Shown: piece by piece, positions 1-6,016 of the stretch | Layout: each line of letters begins with the position of its first letter | Numbering within the stretch: position 1 is the first letter of the stretch | DNA from: an uncultured Clostridia bacterium | GTDB lineage: Bacteria; Bacillota; Clostridia; Christensenellales; CAG-314 | DNA: 6,933 nt | NCBI GenBank assembly: GCA_937875645.1 | Contig: CALLXO010000261.1 | Coordinates: forward strand, 1 to 6,933 | Reading direction: 5' to 3' | Notes under the pieces: generated by a model | Told to the model about the DNA's origin: nothing | The model's database searches: none | What the model saw: the letters and a program-made list of their open reading frames with translations, nothing else | Translations under genes and position numbers: made by a program

Positions 1-511
1 TAACGTCCCGCAAAGCATACATTTTTTTGTCAGCAGGTACCATATCTCCCGATTGACTTATAATGCTTGCGCCCACTCTGTTTACTATGTCCACAAATTT
101 TTGTCTGTCTATGTTGGTGTTGTATCCCTGAATAGATTCCAACTTGTCTATTGTACCGCCGGTGTGCCCCAAGCCCCTTCCGCTCATTTTTGCAACCTTA
201 ACGCCGCAAGCAGCTACAATAGGCACTACCACAAGCGTTGATTTGTCTCCCACGCCTCCTGTGCTGTGCTTATCCACTTTTATCCCCTCTACTGAGGATA
301 AATCCACCTTTTCGCCGCTGTTTGCCATGCTTAAGGTAAGGTCTACAGTTTCCTCCTCTGTCATGCCCTTTATACAAATTGCCATTAACAACGCCGAAAT
401 CTGATAATCGGGGATAGAACCATCCACTATCCCATCTACAAAAAATTGTATCTGCGACTTTGATAAAGCCTTGCCCTCTCGTTTGTCGCGTAAAATATCA
501 AACATTCTCAT
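1..511 (-). CDS. pdp: Pyrimidine-nucleoside phosphorylase, N-terminal part (cut by left window edge)
   Basis: This enzyme phosphorolyses uridine, thymidine and deoxyuridine to the base and (deoxy)ribose-1-phosphate in the cytosol. I translated 170 residues from an ATG at 511, which has an AGGAGG site at 518-523 with 6 nt spacing. The family is usually about 430 residues, so roughly the first 40% is visible: the alpha-helical start and the beginning of the phosphate-binding domain. Visible motifs are KHSTGGVGD (residues 81-89, phosphate binding) and the family signature SGRGLGHTGGTIDKLE (110-125). Lys108 occupies the position where, as I recall, pyrimidine-nucleoside phosphorylases have Lys and E. 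coli thymidine phosphorylase DeoA has Met111. The start MRMFDIL and the segment DKKMYALRDV also look like Bacillus Pdp, so I prefer pdp to deoA. It is the last visible gene of the deo operon, 99 nt after cdd. The family is certain; the broad pyrimidine specificity is inferred. Confidence 0.95.
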   Translation of the reverse strand, partial: MRMFDILRDKREGKALSKSQIQFFVDGIVDGSIPDYQISALLMAICIKGMTEEETVDLTLSMANSGEKVDLSSVEGIKVDKHSTGGVGDKSTLVVVPIVAACGVKVAKMSGRGLGHTGGTIDKLESIQGYNTNIDRQKFVDIVNRVGASIISQSGDMVPADKKMYALRDV

Positions 512-531
512 AACAAACCTCCTATTTGCTT

Positions 532-537
532 ATTATA
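532..537 (-). promoter_or_regulatory. Possible internal -10 box upstream of pdp
   Basis: A perfect TATAAT lies on the minus strand at 537-532, 21 nt before the pdp start codon. There is no good -35 hexamer at 16-18 nt spacing; that region reads AATTTA or AAATTT and lies inside the stem-loop arm. A transcript from here would start near 525 and have a leader of about 14 nt. In AT-rich DNA such boxes arise by chance, so it is only a candidate for a secondary operon promoter. Confidence 0.3.
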
Positions 538-550
538 CTTAAGCTTTTAA

Positions 551-587
551 CGCTAAATTTTATTGTCTCCTCCTCATAAAATTAGCG
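551..587 (-). other. Intercistronic stem-loop between cdd and pdp with a purine-rich GAGGAGGAG loop
   Basis: On the minus strand the arm CGCTAATTTTAT (587-576) pairs with ATAAAATTTAGCG (563-551). This gives 12 base pairs with one bulged base around a 12-nt loop, GAGGAGGAGACA. No T-run follows on either strand, so it is not a standard intrinsic terminator. The loop looks like a repeated Shine-Dalgarno sequence, but no suitable start codon follows it. Possible roles are mRNA stabilisation, an RNase processing point or a regulatory structure; none is proven. Its 3' arm overlaps the -35 region of the possible pdp promoter. Confidence 0.6.
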
Positions 588-610
588 GAAAAACTGAATT
601 AATCTACTAC

Positions 611-1009
611 TTAAAAAGCGTGCGGCAAAAGTTGGTCTAATAAATATGTTTTATAATTTAAGTTTTTATCGCCAAAAATAACAAGAAAATCCTTGCCGCA
701 AAACTCCTTCATTACTTGCCTGCATACTCCGCAAGGAGGGCAAAACTCGTTGCAATTGCCGTTTTTTCCGCCAACAATAGCTATTGCCTTAAACTTATTT
801 TCGCCATTGTTCATCGCACAATAAATTGCCGTCCTTTCGGCGCAAATTGTAGGAGAAGCGGCGGCATTTTCGATATTGCATCCCCTGTATACATTGCCTT
901 TTGTAGTGAGTAAAGCTGCGCCGACATTAAAGTTAGAATAAGGCGCATAACTGTTTTTTAAAGCATCTAACGCAATGCTTATAAGCTGTCTAATTTCCTT
1001 CTCAGTCAT
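611..1009 (-). CDS. cdd: Cytidine deaminase, homotetrameric zinc-dependent type
   Basis: Cdd hydrolytically deaminates cytidine and deoxycytidine to uridine and deoxyuridine, feeding them to the pyrimidine phosphorylase encoded next in the operon. The protein has 132 residues, typical of the short tetrameric Bacillus-type enzyme rather than the longer dimeric E. coli form. The zinc site is complete: Cys56-Ala-Glu58 (Glu58 is the proton-shuttling catalytic residue) and Pro92-Cys93-Gly-Val-Cys96. The substrate-binding segment GCNIENAA (residues 43-50) matches the family, and the C-terminal LLPHAF matches the usual LLPxAF ending. The ATG at 1009 lies inside the end of deoB, with 8 nt shared (ATGACTGA). 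The only SD-like sequence, GGAG, is 14 nt upstream, so translation probably depends on ribosomes finishing deoB. Confidence 0.97.
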   Translation of the reverse strand: MTEKEIRQLISIALDALKNSYAPYSNFNVGAALLTTKGNVYRGCNIENAAASPTICAERTAIYCAMNNGENKFKAIAIVGGKNGNCNEFCPPCGVCRQVMKEFCGKDFLVIFGDKNLNYKTYLLDQLLPHAF

Positions 1010-2177
1010 CTTTTTTTATTTTGCTCCAAAAACTCTTGCCCTCTAACGTATTTTCCAGCCCGAAAATTTCGCAAATGGAGGAACCTATGTCGCAAAAACC
1101 TTTCCTCGTCTTTAAGTCTAAGTTGCTTTTTACGCTCTCGCCCACCATAAGCATAGGCACATATTCCCTCGTGTGATCGGTACCGCTGTTGGAAGGGTCG
1201 CAACCGTGGTCTGCTGTAATAATTAAAATATCCTGTTTTTGCATGTTGTCTAAAAATTTACTCAGTTGTACATCAAATTCGCTTACAGCCGTTGCGTAGC
1301 CGTCAACATTGTTGCGGTGACCGTACAATGAGTCAAAATCCATAAGGTTGACAAAACAGAGACCCTCAAATCTCTTGTCCTGATATTTAATAATTTGCTG
1401 CATGCCGTCATAATTGTTGGAAGTGTGTACGCTCTCGTCAATACCCCGTCCGCAAAAAATATCAGATATTTTACCCACCGCAATTGTATCGTAACCCTGT
1501 TTATCCAATACATCCAGTATTGTATCTTTGGGCGGCGACAAGGAAAAATCCCTTCTGTTTTGCGTACGCACAAAATCAGGAAAGCGTCCCACAAAAGGAC
1601 GTGCTATTATCCGTCCTACTCCATCATCTCCCTGCATAATATCCCGTGCTTTTTGGCAAATTTTGTACAGCTCGGGCAAGCTTATTACACTTTCGTGCGC
1701 AGCAATTTGCATAACGCTGTCCGCAGAGGTATAAACAATAATATTGCCGCTTTTTATATGCTCTTCGCCATAATCAAGTATAACTTGCGTGCCCGAATAA
1801 GGCTTGTTGCAAACAACTTTGCGGCCGGTAGCAAGCTGCAGCTTATTTATTACTTCCTCACTAAAACCCAATGGATAAGTGGGCATAGGCTTTTCGCTTA
1901 TTATACCAGCTATTTCCCAATGACCGTGAGTGGTGTCTTTTGCCGCCGAAAGCTCTTGCATGCGAGCAAAACAGCCAATAGGCGCAACGCTTTTTTTGCC
2001 AAAATCCACTCCTTCGATATTAAATAACCCCAATTTTTTAAGGTTGGGCGCATTAAAATACTTGCTCTTGCTTACCGCTTTAAGCGTATTTGCCCCTTCG
2101 TCATTGTATTTTTTGGCATCGGGAGCGGCACCAATACCAAAGCTGTCTAAAACTATCAAAAATACACGTTTTCCCAA
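1002..2177 (-). CDS. deoB: Phosphopentomutase
   Basis: DeoB interconverts deoxyribose-1-phosphate and deoxyribose-5-phosphate (and the ribose equivalents), linking the phosphorylases to DeoC and the pentose phosphate pathway. It is a manganese enzyme of the alkaline phosphatase superfamily. The 391-residue length is normal. The metal and catalytic residues line up with B. cereus DeoB: Asp11 in VLDSFGIG, phosphorylated Thr82 in KDTTHGHWE, Asp282 and His287 in MDFDSLYGHR, Asp323-His324 in TADHG, and His335 in GTDHTREYVP. The inserted cap domain lies between these two parts of the core, roughly residues 95-215. The start codon is TTG at 2177, supported by AAGGAG at 2184-2189 with 6 nt spacing and by the conserved N-terminus (GKRVFLIVLDS); no in-frame ATG fits. 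It starts 33 nt after deoD and overlaps cdd by 8 nt. Confidence 0.97.
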   Translation of the reverse strand: MGKRVFLIVLDSFGIGAAPDAKKYNDEGANTLKAVSKSKYFNAPNLKKLGLFNIEGVDFGKKSVAPIGCFARMQELSAAKDTTHGHWEIAGIISEKPMPTYPLGFSEEVINKLQLATGRKVVCNKPYSGTQVILDYGEEHIKSGNIIVYTSADSVMQIAAHESVISLPELYKICQKARDIMQGDDGVGRIIARPFVGRFPDFVRTQNRRDFSLSPPKDTILDVLDKQGYDTIAVGKISDIFCGRGIDESVHTSNNYDGMQQIIKYQDKRFEGLCFVNLMDFDSLYGHRNNVDGYATAVSEFDVQLSKFLDNMQKQDILIITADHGCDPSNSGTDHTREYVPMLMVGESVKSNLDLKTRKGFCDIGSSICEIFGLENTLEGKSFWSKIKKDD

Positions 2178-2210
2178 AATTGACTCCTTGTGGTTTTTGT
2201 AAAGTATTAG

Positions 2211-2906
2211 TTAATCGGCAATTTCCAGCGCAAGCTCTATCATTTGAACAAAACCTGTTTGACGCTCGCCTGCATTAAGTTCTAACCCCTTTAAAGGACA
2301 ATCGCTAATTGTGCAAATGCACAGCGCTTTTTTGTTGAAAAAAGCCGCCACAGAATAAAGCGCGGCACTCTCCATTTCCACCGCTAAAACATTCATTTTT
2401 TGCCACGAAGCTACATCATTGCTATAAAACACGTCGCTACTCAATATATTGCCGACATAAACACTAAATCCTTTTTGCTGCGCAACAGAATGCGCTTTTT
2501 TAAGCAAATCAAAATTAGCTATCGGAGCATAAGTGCCGGGCATTTTAAAACTTTTTACAAAATTGCTGTCCGTGCAAGCTGCTTGTGCCAAAACGATATC
2601 TTTTAAGTTAATGTTGTCCGCTATGCCCCCTGCACTACCTATCCTAATAATAGTCTCCACGCCAAATTTGCTAAATAATTCCTGAGCGTAAATTGCCATA
2701 CTGGGTATACCCATGCCGCTTGCCATTACCGATACTTTTTTGCCTTTATACAAACCGGTATAACCTTGTACGCCACGCACATTGTTAACCAATCTTTTTT
2801 CCTCCAAAAAATTGTCAGCAACAAATTTAGCACGCAAAGGGTCACCAGGCATGAGTACCGTTTTTGCAAAATCGTTTTTGTCTGCGTTTATGTGAGGTGT
2901 AGCCAT
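2211..2906 (-). CDS. deoD: Purine-nucleoside phosphorylase, DeoD (hexameric) type
   Basis: DeoD phosphorolyses purine (deoxy)nucleosides to the free base and (deoxy)ribose-1-phosphate. The 231 residues cover the full family length. The start MATPHINA is almost identical to E. coli DeoD and includes the His5 that reaches into the neighbouring subunit's active site. Phosphate is held by GDPLRAK (Gly21, Arg25), Arg88 and Ser91. The ribose site is VEMES (Glu177-Met178-Glu179). Asp202 in TISD is the general acid that protonates the purine base in this type, and Arg215 in ERQTGF is its partner. Asp at 202, rather than Asn as in trimeric enzymes, predicts activity on adenosine as well as on 6-oxopurines. 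The ATG at 2906 has AAGGAG 4 nt upstream (2911-2916), which overlaps the deoC stop codon; the deoC-deoD gap is 8 nt. Confidence 0.97.
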   Translation of the reverse strand: MATPHINADKNDFAKTVLMPGDPLRAKFVADNFLEEKRLVNNVRGVQGYTGLYKGKKVSVMASGMGIPSMAIYAQELFSKFGVETIIRIGSAGGIADNINLKDIVLAQAACTDSNFVKSFKMPGTYAPIANFDLLKKAHSVAQQKGFSVYVGNILSSDVFYSNDVASWQKMNVLAVEMESAALYSVAAFFNKKALCICTISDCPLKGLELNAGERQTGFVQMIELALEIAD

Positions 2907-2914
2907 AATTCTCC

Positions 2915-3574
2915 TTAATCAGTCTTATTTTCTTTAGCTGCGGCAACAATACTGCTTGCACCTAAGCGACTGCAACCTAATAAAATAAACTCCTCGGCGT
3001 CTTTTAAGCTTTTGATGCCCCCTGCCGCTTTTATCTTTTTAGATTTGTCAATATTTTGTTTGATTAACAAAATATCTTCCTTATTTGCGCCGGCAAAGGA
3101 AAAACCAGTGCTTGTCTTAATATATTCGGCATTTGTCTCATTAATTATGCGGCATAATGTTGCTATTTCCACTTTAGTTAGTAAGCACGTTTCTATTATT
3201 ACCTTTAAGACTGTGTTTGGAACCGCCGCTTTTATTGCGTTTATTTCTTCCTTTATTTTGTCAAATAAACCGTCTTTTACCCAACCGATATTAATAACCA
3301 TATCCAATTCGTCAGCACCGTTATTAACCGCATCTTTAGCTTCAAATATCTTTGTTTGAGTGGTATTGTAACCATTGGGGAATCCAATCACTGTGCAAAT
3401 TTTTATTTTGTCACCTATAAAGCTCTTTGCCTCTTTTACAAAAGAGGGCGGTATGCAAACAGAAGCTGTACCGAAATTTACAGCATCGTCAATTGTGTTT
3501 TTAATTTGTTGTTTCGTTGCATCGGTTTTTAAAAATGTATGGTCAGTTTTGTTTAATATTCCTTTAATGTGCAT
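2915..3574 (-). CDS. deoC: Deoxyribose-phosphate aldolase, class I
   Basis: DeoC cleaves 2-deoxyribose-5-phosphate to acetaldehyde and glyceraldehyde-3-phosphate, the last step of deoxynucleoside catabolism. It is a (beta/alpha)8-barrel class I aldolase and needs no metal. The 219 residues match the Bacillus-type length. The catalytic set is complete: Schiff-base Lys153 in YIKTSTGF, Lys182 in KAAGGIK, Asp91 in ELDMVINIG, and Lys124 in LKVIIETCLL, equivalent to E. coli Lys167, Lys201, Asp102 and Lys137. The N-terminus carries the usual IDHT-like segment (TDHT, residues 10-13). The ATG at 3574 has a GAGG site (3579-3582) 4 nt upstream. It is the first gene of the operon, about 20 nt from the predicted transcription start. 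Confidence 0.97.
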   Translation of the reverse strand: MHIKGILNKTDHTFLKTDATKQQIKNTIDDAVNFGTASVCIPPSFVKEAKSFIGDKIKICTVIGFPNGYNTTQTKIFEAKDAVNNGADELDMVINIGWVKDGLFDKIKEEINAIKAAVPNTVLKVIIETCLLTKVEIATLCRIINETNAEYIKTSTGFSFAGANKEDILLIKQNIDKSKKIKAAGGIKSLKDAEEFILLGCSRLGASSIVAAAKENKTD

Positions 3575-3600
3575 AAATCCTCGTATATTTTATTAGCATT

Positions 3601-3629
3601 ATTATAACTGTTTTAAGTTTACGTGTCAA
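3601..3629 (-). promoter_or_regulatory. Consensus sigma-A promoter of the deoC-deoD-deoB-cdd-pdp operon
   Basis: On the minus strand a perfect -35 box TTGACA (3629-3624) and a perfect -10 box TATAAT (3606-3601) are separated by exactly 17 nt. Transcription would start near 3594, giving a leader of about 20 nt before deoC. The leader is too short for a riboswitch or attenuator, so control is expected at initiation. A promoter this strong normally implies repression when substrate is absent. Confidence 0.9.
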
Positions 3630-3637
3630 CGCGATTA
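3624..3637. promoter_or_regulatory. Possible cre (CcpA) site overlapping the deo -35 box
   Basis: The 14-mer TGTCAACGCGATTA matches the Bacillus catabolite-responsive element TGWAANCGNTNWCA at 8 of 11 informative positions, by eye, in either orientation. It includes the central CG and covers the -35 box, a position where bound CcpA would block transcription. The B. subtilis dra-nupC-pdp operon is known to be catabolite repressed by CcpA, so the function would fit. The match is imperfect and may be chance. Confidence 0.35.
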
Positions 3638-3645
3638 AGTTTTTT

Positions 3646-3659
3646 GGTAATTAATTACC
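3646..3659. promoter_or_regulatory. 14-bp perfect palindrome in the divergent promoter region, possible operator
   Basis: GGTAATTAATTACC is a perfect inverted repeat without a spacer. It lies 16 bp upstream of the deo -35 box and 27 bp upstream of the -35 box of the SPFH gene. This placement suits a dimeric regulator acting on one or both units. No cognate regulator gene is in the window. Confidence 0.45.
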
Positions 3660-3686
3660 TATATGACCTAATTTTTGACAAAAAAC

Positions 3687-3715
3687 TTGCCTATTACTAG
3701 GCTAAGTGCTATAAT
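3687..3715 (+). promoter_or_regulatory. Extended -10 promoter of the SPFH / zinc-ribbon operon
   Basis: The -10 box TATAAT (3710-3715) is preceded by TGC (3707-3709), a perfect extended -10. A -35-like TTGCCT (3687-3692, 4 of 6 matches) sits at 17 nt spacing. Transcription would start near 3722 with a leader of about 39 nt. A short inverted repeat, GCCTA-TTAC-TAGGC (3689-3702), overlaps the -35 box and spacer and could be an operator. A better TTGACA at 3675-3680 has only TAGGCT at the right distance, so I treat it as secondary. I found no SigW-like TGAAAC/CGTA pair. Confidence 0.7.
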
Positions 3716-3760
3716 AAAAAAGTATAATTTTAGTAATTTAGTAATAAGGAGATACGCATT

Positions 3761-4822
3761 ATGGGATTAAGAAGTCAAATGTGGAAGGTGGTGGACTGGC
3801 AGGACGATACCAATGATACCTTAGTACACCGTTTTACTATGCCCAACAAAAAATGGGAGATTATGTCGGGCAGTAAGCTTACCGTAAGAGAGAGTCAAGT
3901 TGCCGTATTTGTCAATAAGGGCAAAATAGCTGACGTTTTTGGACCGGGACAGTATACTTTAAGCACCGGCAATTTGCCGTTGTTGTCAGGCATGCGTAGT
4001 CTTTTATATCAAGGACGAGATGTAGTAGTAAAAAGCGACGTCTACTTTGTAAATACAAAACAGTTTACCAACCAAAAATGGGGTACGCAAAATCCCGTTA
4101 TTATGCGTGACGCTGATTTTGGTATGATAAGGCTCAAAGCTTACGGCACTTATGCTTTTAGGGTGTCTGACGCCGGCAAATTTCTTAAGGAATTATTTGG
4201 CACTAGAAGCACTTTTACAACTTCTGATATTAACAACCATTTAAAAAGTATTATAGTAAGTCAGCTGTCTGATACAATTGCCGAAAGCAAAGTAGGCGTA
4301 TTAGACATGACAGCAAACCTTCAGGAATTTGGCGAAAAAGTTACTAAACACGTATTTGACAAATTTAACGAATTAGGTTTAGCTATCACAACTTTTATTC
4401 TCGAAAATGTGAGCTTACCCGAAGCTGTCGAAAAAGCTCTTGACGAACGTACCCAGTTGGGTATTTTAGGCGATAAAATGGGTACATACGCTCAAAAGAA
4501 GGCTGCCGATGCTTTAGGAGACGCCGCAAAAAATCAAGGTTCTGTAGGTGCGTTTATGGGAGTAGGCATGGGACAGATGTTCGGTCAAGCAAATGCCGCA
4601 ACTTTTTCTAATATCGCAAACGCAAAAGATGCCTCAGAGGAAGAAAAAAAGGAAGCTCCCAAAAGTTTTTGCACAAATTGCGGCAAACAAATTGCTGCAG
4701 GCGCAAAATTCTGTCCCGAATGCGGCTCAAAACAAAGTGCATCAAAAAATGCGTGTGCCAAATGCGGTACAGAAGTTGCATCAGGTAAAAAATTCTGCCA
4801 CAACTGCGGCACAAAGCTTTAA
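3761..4822 (+). CDS. ydjI: SPFH/Band-7 domain protein with two C-terminal zinc ribbons (YdjI-like)
   Basis: The 353-residue protein belongs to the SPFH group often labelled 'virion core protein', a label taken from distant viral similarity. The N-terminal segment with GSKLTVRESQVAVF and FGPGQYTLST (residues 37-69) is characteristic. The SPFH domain spans about 25-230 and a short helical stretch follows. Then comes a Gly/Met-rich linker (about 260-276), an acidic-basic spacer (DASEEEKKE, 290-298) and two zinc ribbons: Cys304/307/318/321 and Cys332/335/346/349, both CxxC-x10-CxxC. There is no clear transmembrane segment, so membrane contact would be peripheral or through partners. B. subtilis YdjI is an SPFH protein needed to attach PspA to the membrane; a similar membrane-organising role here is inferred. 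AAGGAG at 3746-3751 lies 9 nt before the ATG. It is first in its operon, 48 nt before a YdjG-like gene. Confidence 0.9.
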   Translation: MGLRSQMWKVVDWQDDTNDTLVHRFTMPNKKWEIMSGSKLTVRESQVAVFVNKGKIADVFGPGQYTLSTGNLPLLSGMRSLLYQGRDVVVKSDVYFVNTKQFTNQKWGTQNPVIMRDADFGMIRLKAYGTYAFRVSDAGKFLKELFGTRSTFTTSDINNHLKSIIVSQLSDTIAESKVGVLDMTANLQEFGEKVTKHVFDKFNELGLAITTFILENVSLPEAVEKALDERTQLGILGDKMGTYAQKKAADALGDAAKNQGSVGAFMGVGMGQMFGQANAATFSNIANAKDASEEEKKEAPKSFCTNCGKQIAAGAKFCPECGSKQSASKNACAKCGTEVASGKKFCHNCGTKL

Positions 4823-4870
4823 AAAGAGTCGATATGCGACGACCCTTATTTACCCAATTAGAGGTGAAAA

Positions 4871-5965
4871 ATGGTTGAAGACCAATATTTTGCAGAGGAA
4901 AAGAAACAGGTAAAAAAATCAATAGGTAATTTTAAATGCGGCGGTTGCGGCGCAAATATGGCATATGACCCAAACACTAGCAAACTAATATGCAAATATT
5001 GCGGTTATACTCAAAACATTCAATCAGACGCTTTTGTAATGGAGCGTGATTTTAGCGAACTAACTGCGCATAAATTCGGGCGGGAAGACAAGGTAAAAAC
5101 CGTTACCTGCACAAATTGCGGTGCGACAGAAATTTTGCACAACAAGGAAATTGCTTTTCTCTGTCCTTTTTGTGACAGTCCGCTGGTGGTAAATCAATCG
5201 GAAATAGACAGCGTTAAACCGGACAGCTTAATACCTTTCATGTTTGACGGCAAAAAAGCCAAGGAATATTGCATCAAATGGATAAAGAGCCGTTGGTTTG
5301 CAGCGCGCGCCTTTAAAAAGGAGCTTAAACTAAAAAAACCCAACGGTGTTTATTATCCCATTTGGACTTTTGACAGTCATACAATGACAAATTATAAGGG
5401 AAGGTTAGGCAAAACATACACTACCACTCACACCGACTCAAAGGGACATGTACATACTACAACTCACGTACGATGGTTTAACGTTGAAGGTATGCGCAAA
5501 AATTTTTTTGACGACATCATTATAAACGCAAGTAACTTTGTATCGGACAGAACTATTGCTAAGCTAATGCCTTATCCGCAAACCCTTTACACCGTATACT
5601 CAAACGAGTATCTTGCCGGTTTTTTGGCAAACCACTATACGATAGACCCTTTTTCCGCCTTTAAAACAGCCGAAGACAGGATGCGCGAAACAATAAAGCA
5701 GGAAATTATGCGTAGCTACCATGCCGATAAATTGGACTATCTAAATATGAATATAGTTCACAATAAAAAATCCTTTAAATCAATGTTTGTGCCTATTTAC
5801 TTGACGGGCGCAAAGTATAAGGAAAAGATTTATCGCCAATACATTAACGGTGCGACGGGTAAAATTTTTGGTAAATATCCTACATCTGTCTTTAAAATAC
5901 TGTTGGTGGTGTTAGCGGCATTAGGCATTATTGCAATAATTGCTTTCTTAGCTTACACAGGCTAA
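4871..5965 (+). CDS. ydjG: Membrane-anchored protein with two TFIIB-type zinc ribbons (YdjG-like)
   Basis: The 364-residue protein starts with two zinc ribbons, Cys23/26/41/44 and Cys80/83/98/101, spaced as in TFIIB-type ribbons. A conserved globular region follows (about 115-330) with WIKSRWFAARAFKK (137-150) and YYPIWTFDSH (161-170), typical of this family. Next is a Thr/His-rich hairpin-like stretch with His187, 193, 195 and 199 leading to RWFNVEG. One hydrophobic segment near the C-terminus (about 340-362) predicts a tail anchor, with the ribbons in the cytosol. Relatives are often misnamed as replication or helicase proteins because of the ribbons; nothing here shows an ATPase or DNA enzyme. 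In B. subtilis YdjG acts with YdjH and YdjI around PspA. GAGGTG (4861-4866) lies 4 nt before the ATG. Together with the preceding SPFH gene it forms a recognisable pair; the function is inferred from that pairing. Confidence 0.85.
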   Translation: MVEDQYFAEEKKQVKKSIGNFKCGGCGANMAYDPNTSKLICKYCGYTQNIQSDAFVMERDFSELTAHKFGREDKVKTVTCTNCGATEILHNKEIAFLCPFCDSPLVVNQSEIDSVKPDSLIPFMFDGKKAKEYCIKWIKSRWFAARAFKKELKLKKPNGVYYPIWTFDSHTMTNYKGRLGKTYTTTHTDSKGHVHTTTHVRWFNVEGMRKNFFDDIIINASNFVSDRTIAKLMPYPQTLYTVYSNEYLAGFLANHYTIDPFSAFKTAEDRMRETIKQEIMRSYHADKLDYLNMNIVHNKKSFKSMFVPIYLTGAKYKEKIYRQYINGATGKIFGKYPTSVFKILLVVLAALGIIAIIAFLAYTG

Positions 5966-6016
5966 AGGTATTATTTTAAACAAAATAAACAAAATATACA
6001 TAAAGGAGATACTTAT

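Noticed and set aside
567..584. A five-codon minus-strand frame (Met-Arg-Arg-Arg-Gln-stop) in the cdd-pdp hairpin, with AGG/AGA codons.
   Set aside because: It has no ribosome binding site, and the purine-rich loop explains the codons; a leader peptide cannot be supported.
512..610. Riboswitch or T-box in the longest gap inside the deo operon.
   Set aside because: It is too short, and apart from the single hairpin there is no known aptamer motif.
1395..2027. A 210-codon open frame on the plus strand opposite deoB.
   Set aside because: It is antisense to a certain enzyme gene, shows no recognisable domain, and has no ribosome binding site or promoter.
3012..3359. A 115-codon plus-strand frame with hydrophobic stretches opposite deoC.
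   Set aside because: The hydrophobic look comes from the reverse complement of Lys/Asn/Asp-rich codons in deoC; there is no independent start signal.
3675..3680. TTGACA on the plus strand as the -35 box of the SPFH gene.
   Set aside because: At 17 nt it faces TAGGCT, a poor -10, while the extended TATAAT at 3710 has its own TTGCCT at 17 nt; the TTGACA may be part of the inverted repeat at 3672-3684.
4828..4840. Small hairpin GTCG-ATATG-CGAC between the SPFH and YdjG-like genes.
   Set aside because: The stem is only 4 bp and no T-run follows, so it is not a terminator and likely insignificant.
4593..4922. Overlapping open frames on both strands through the zinc-ribbon region and the 4823-4870 gap.
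   Set aside because: They are shifted or antisense readings of the repeated Cys-Gly codons; their products are low-complexity without a family match.
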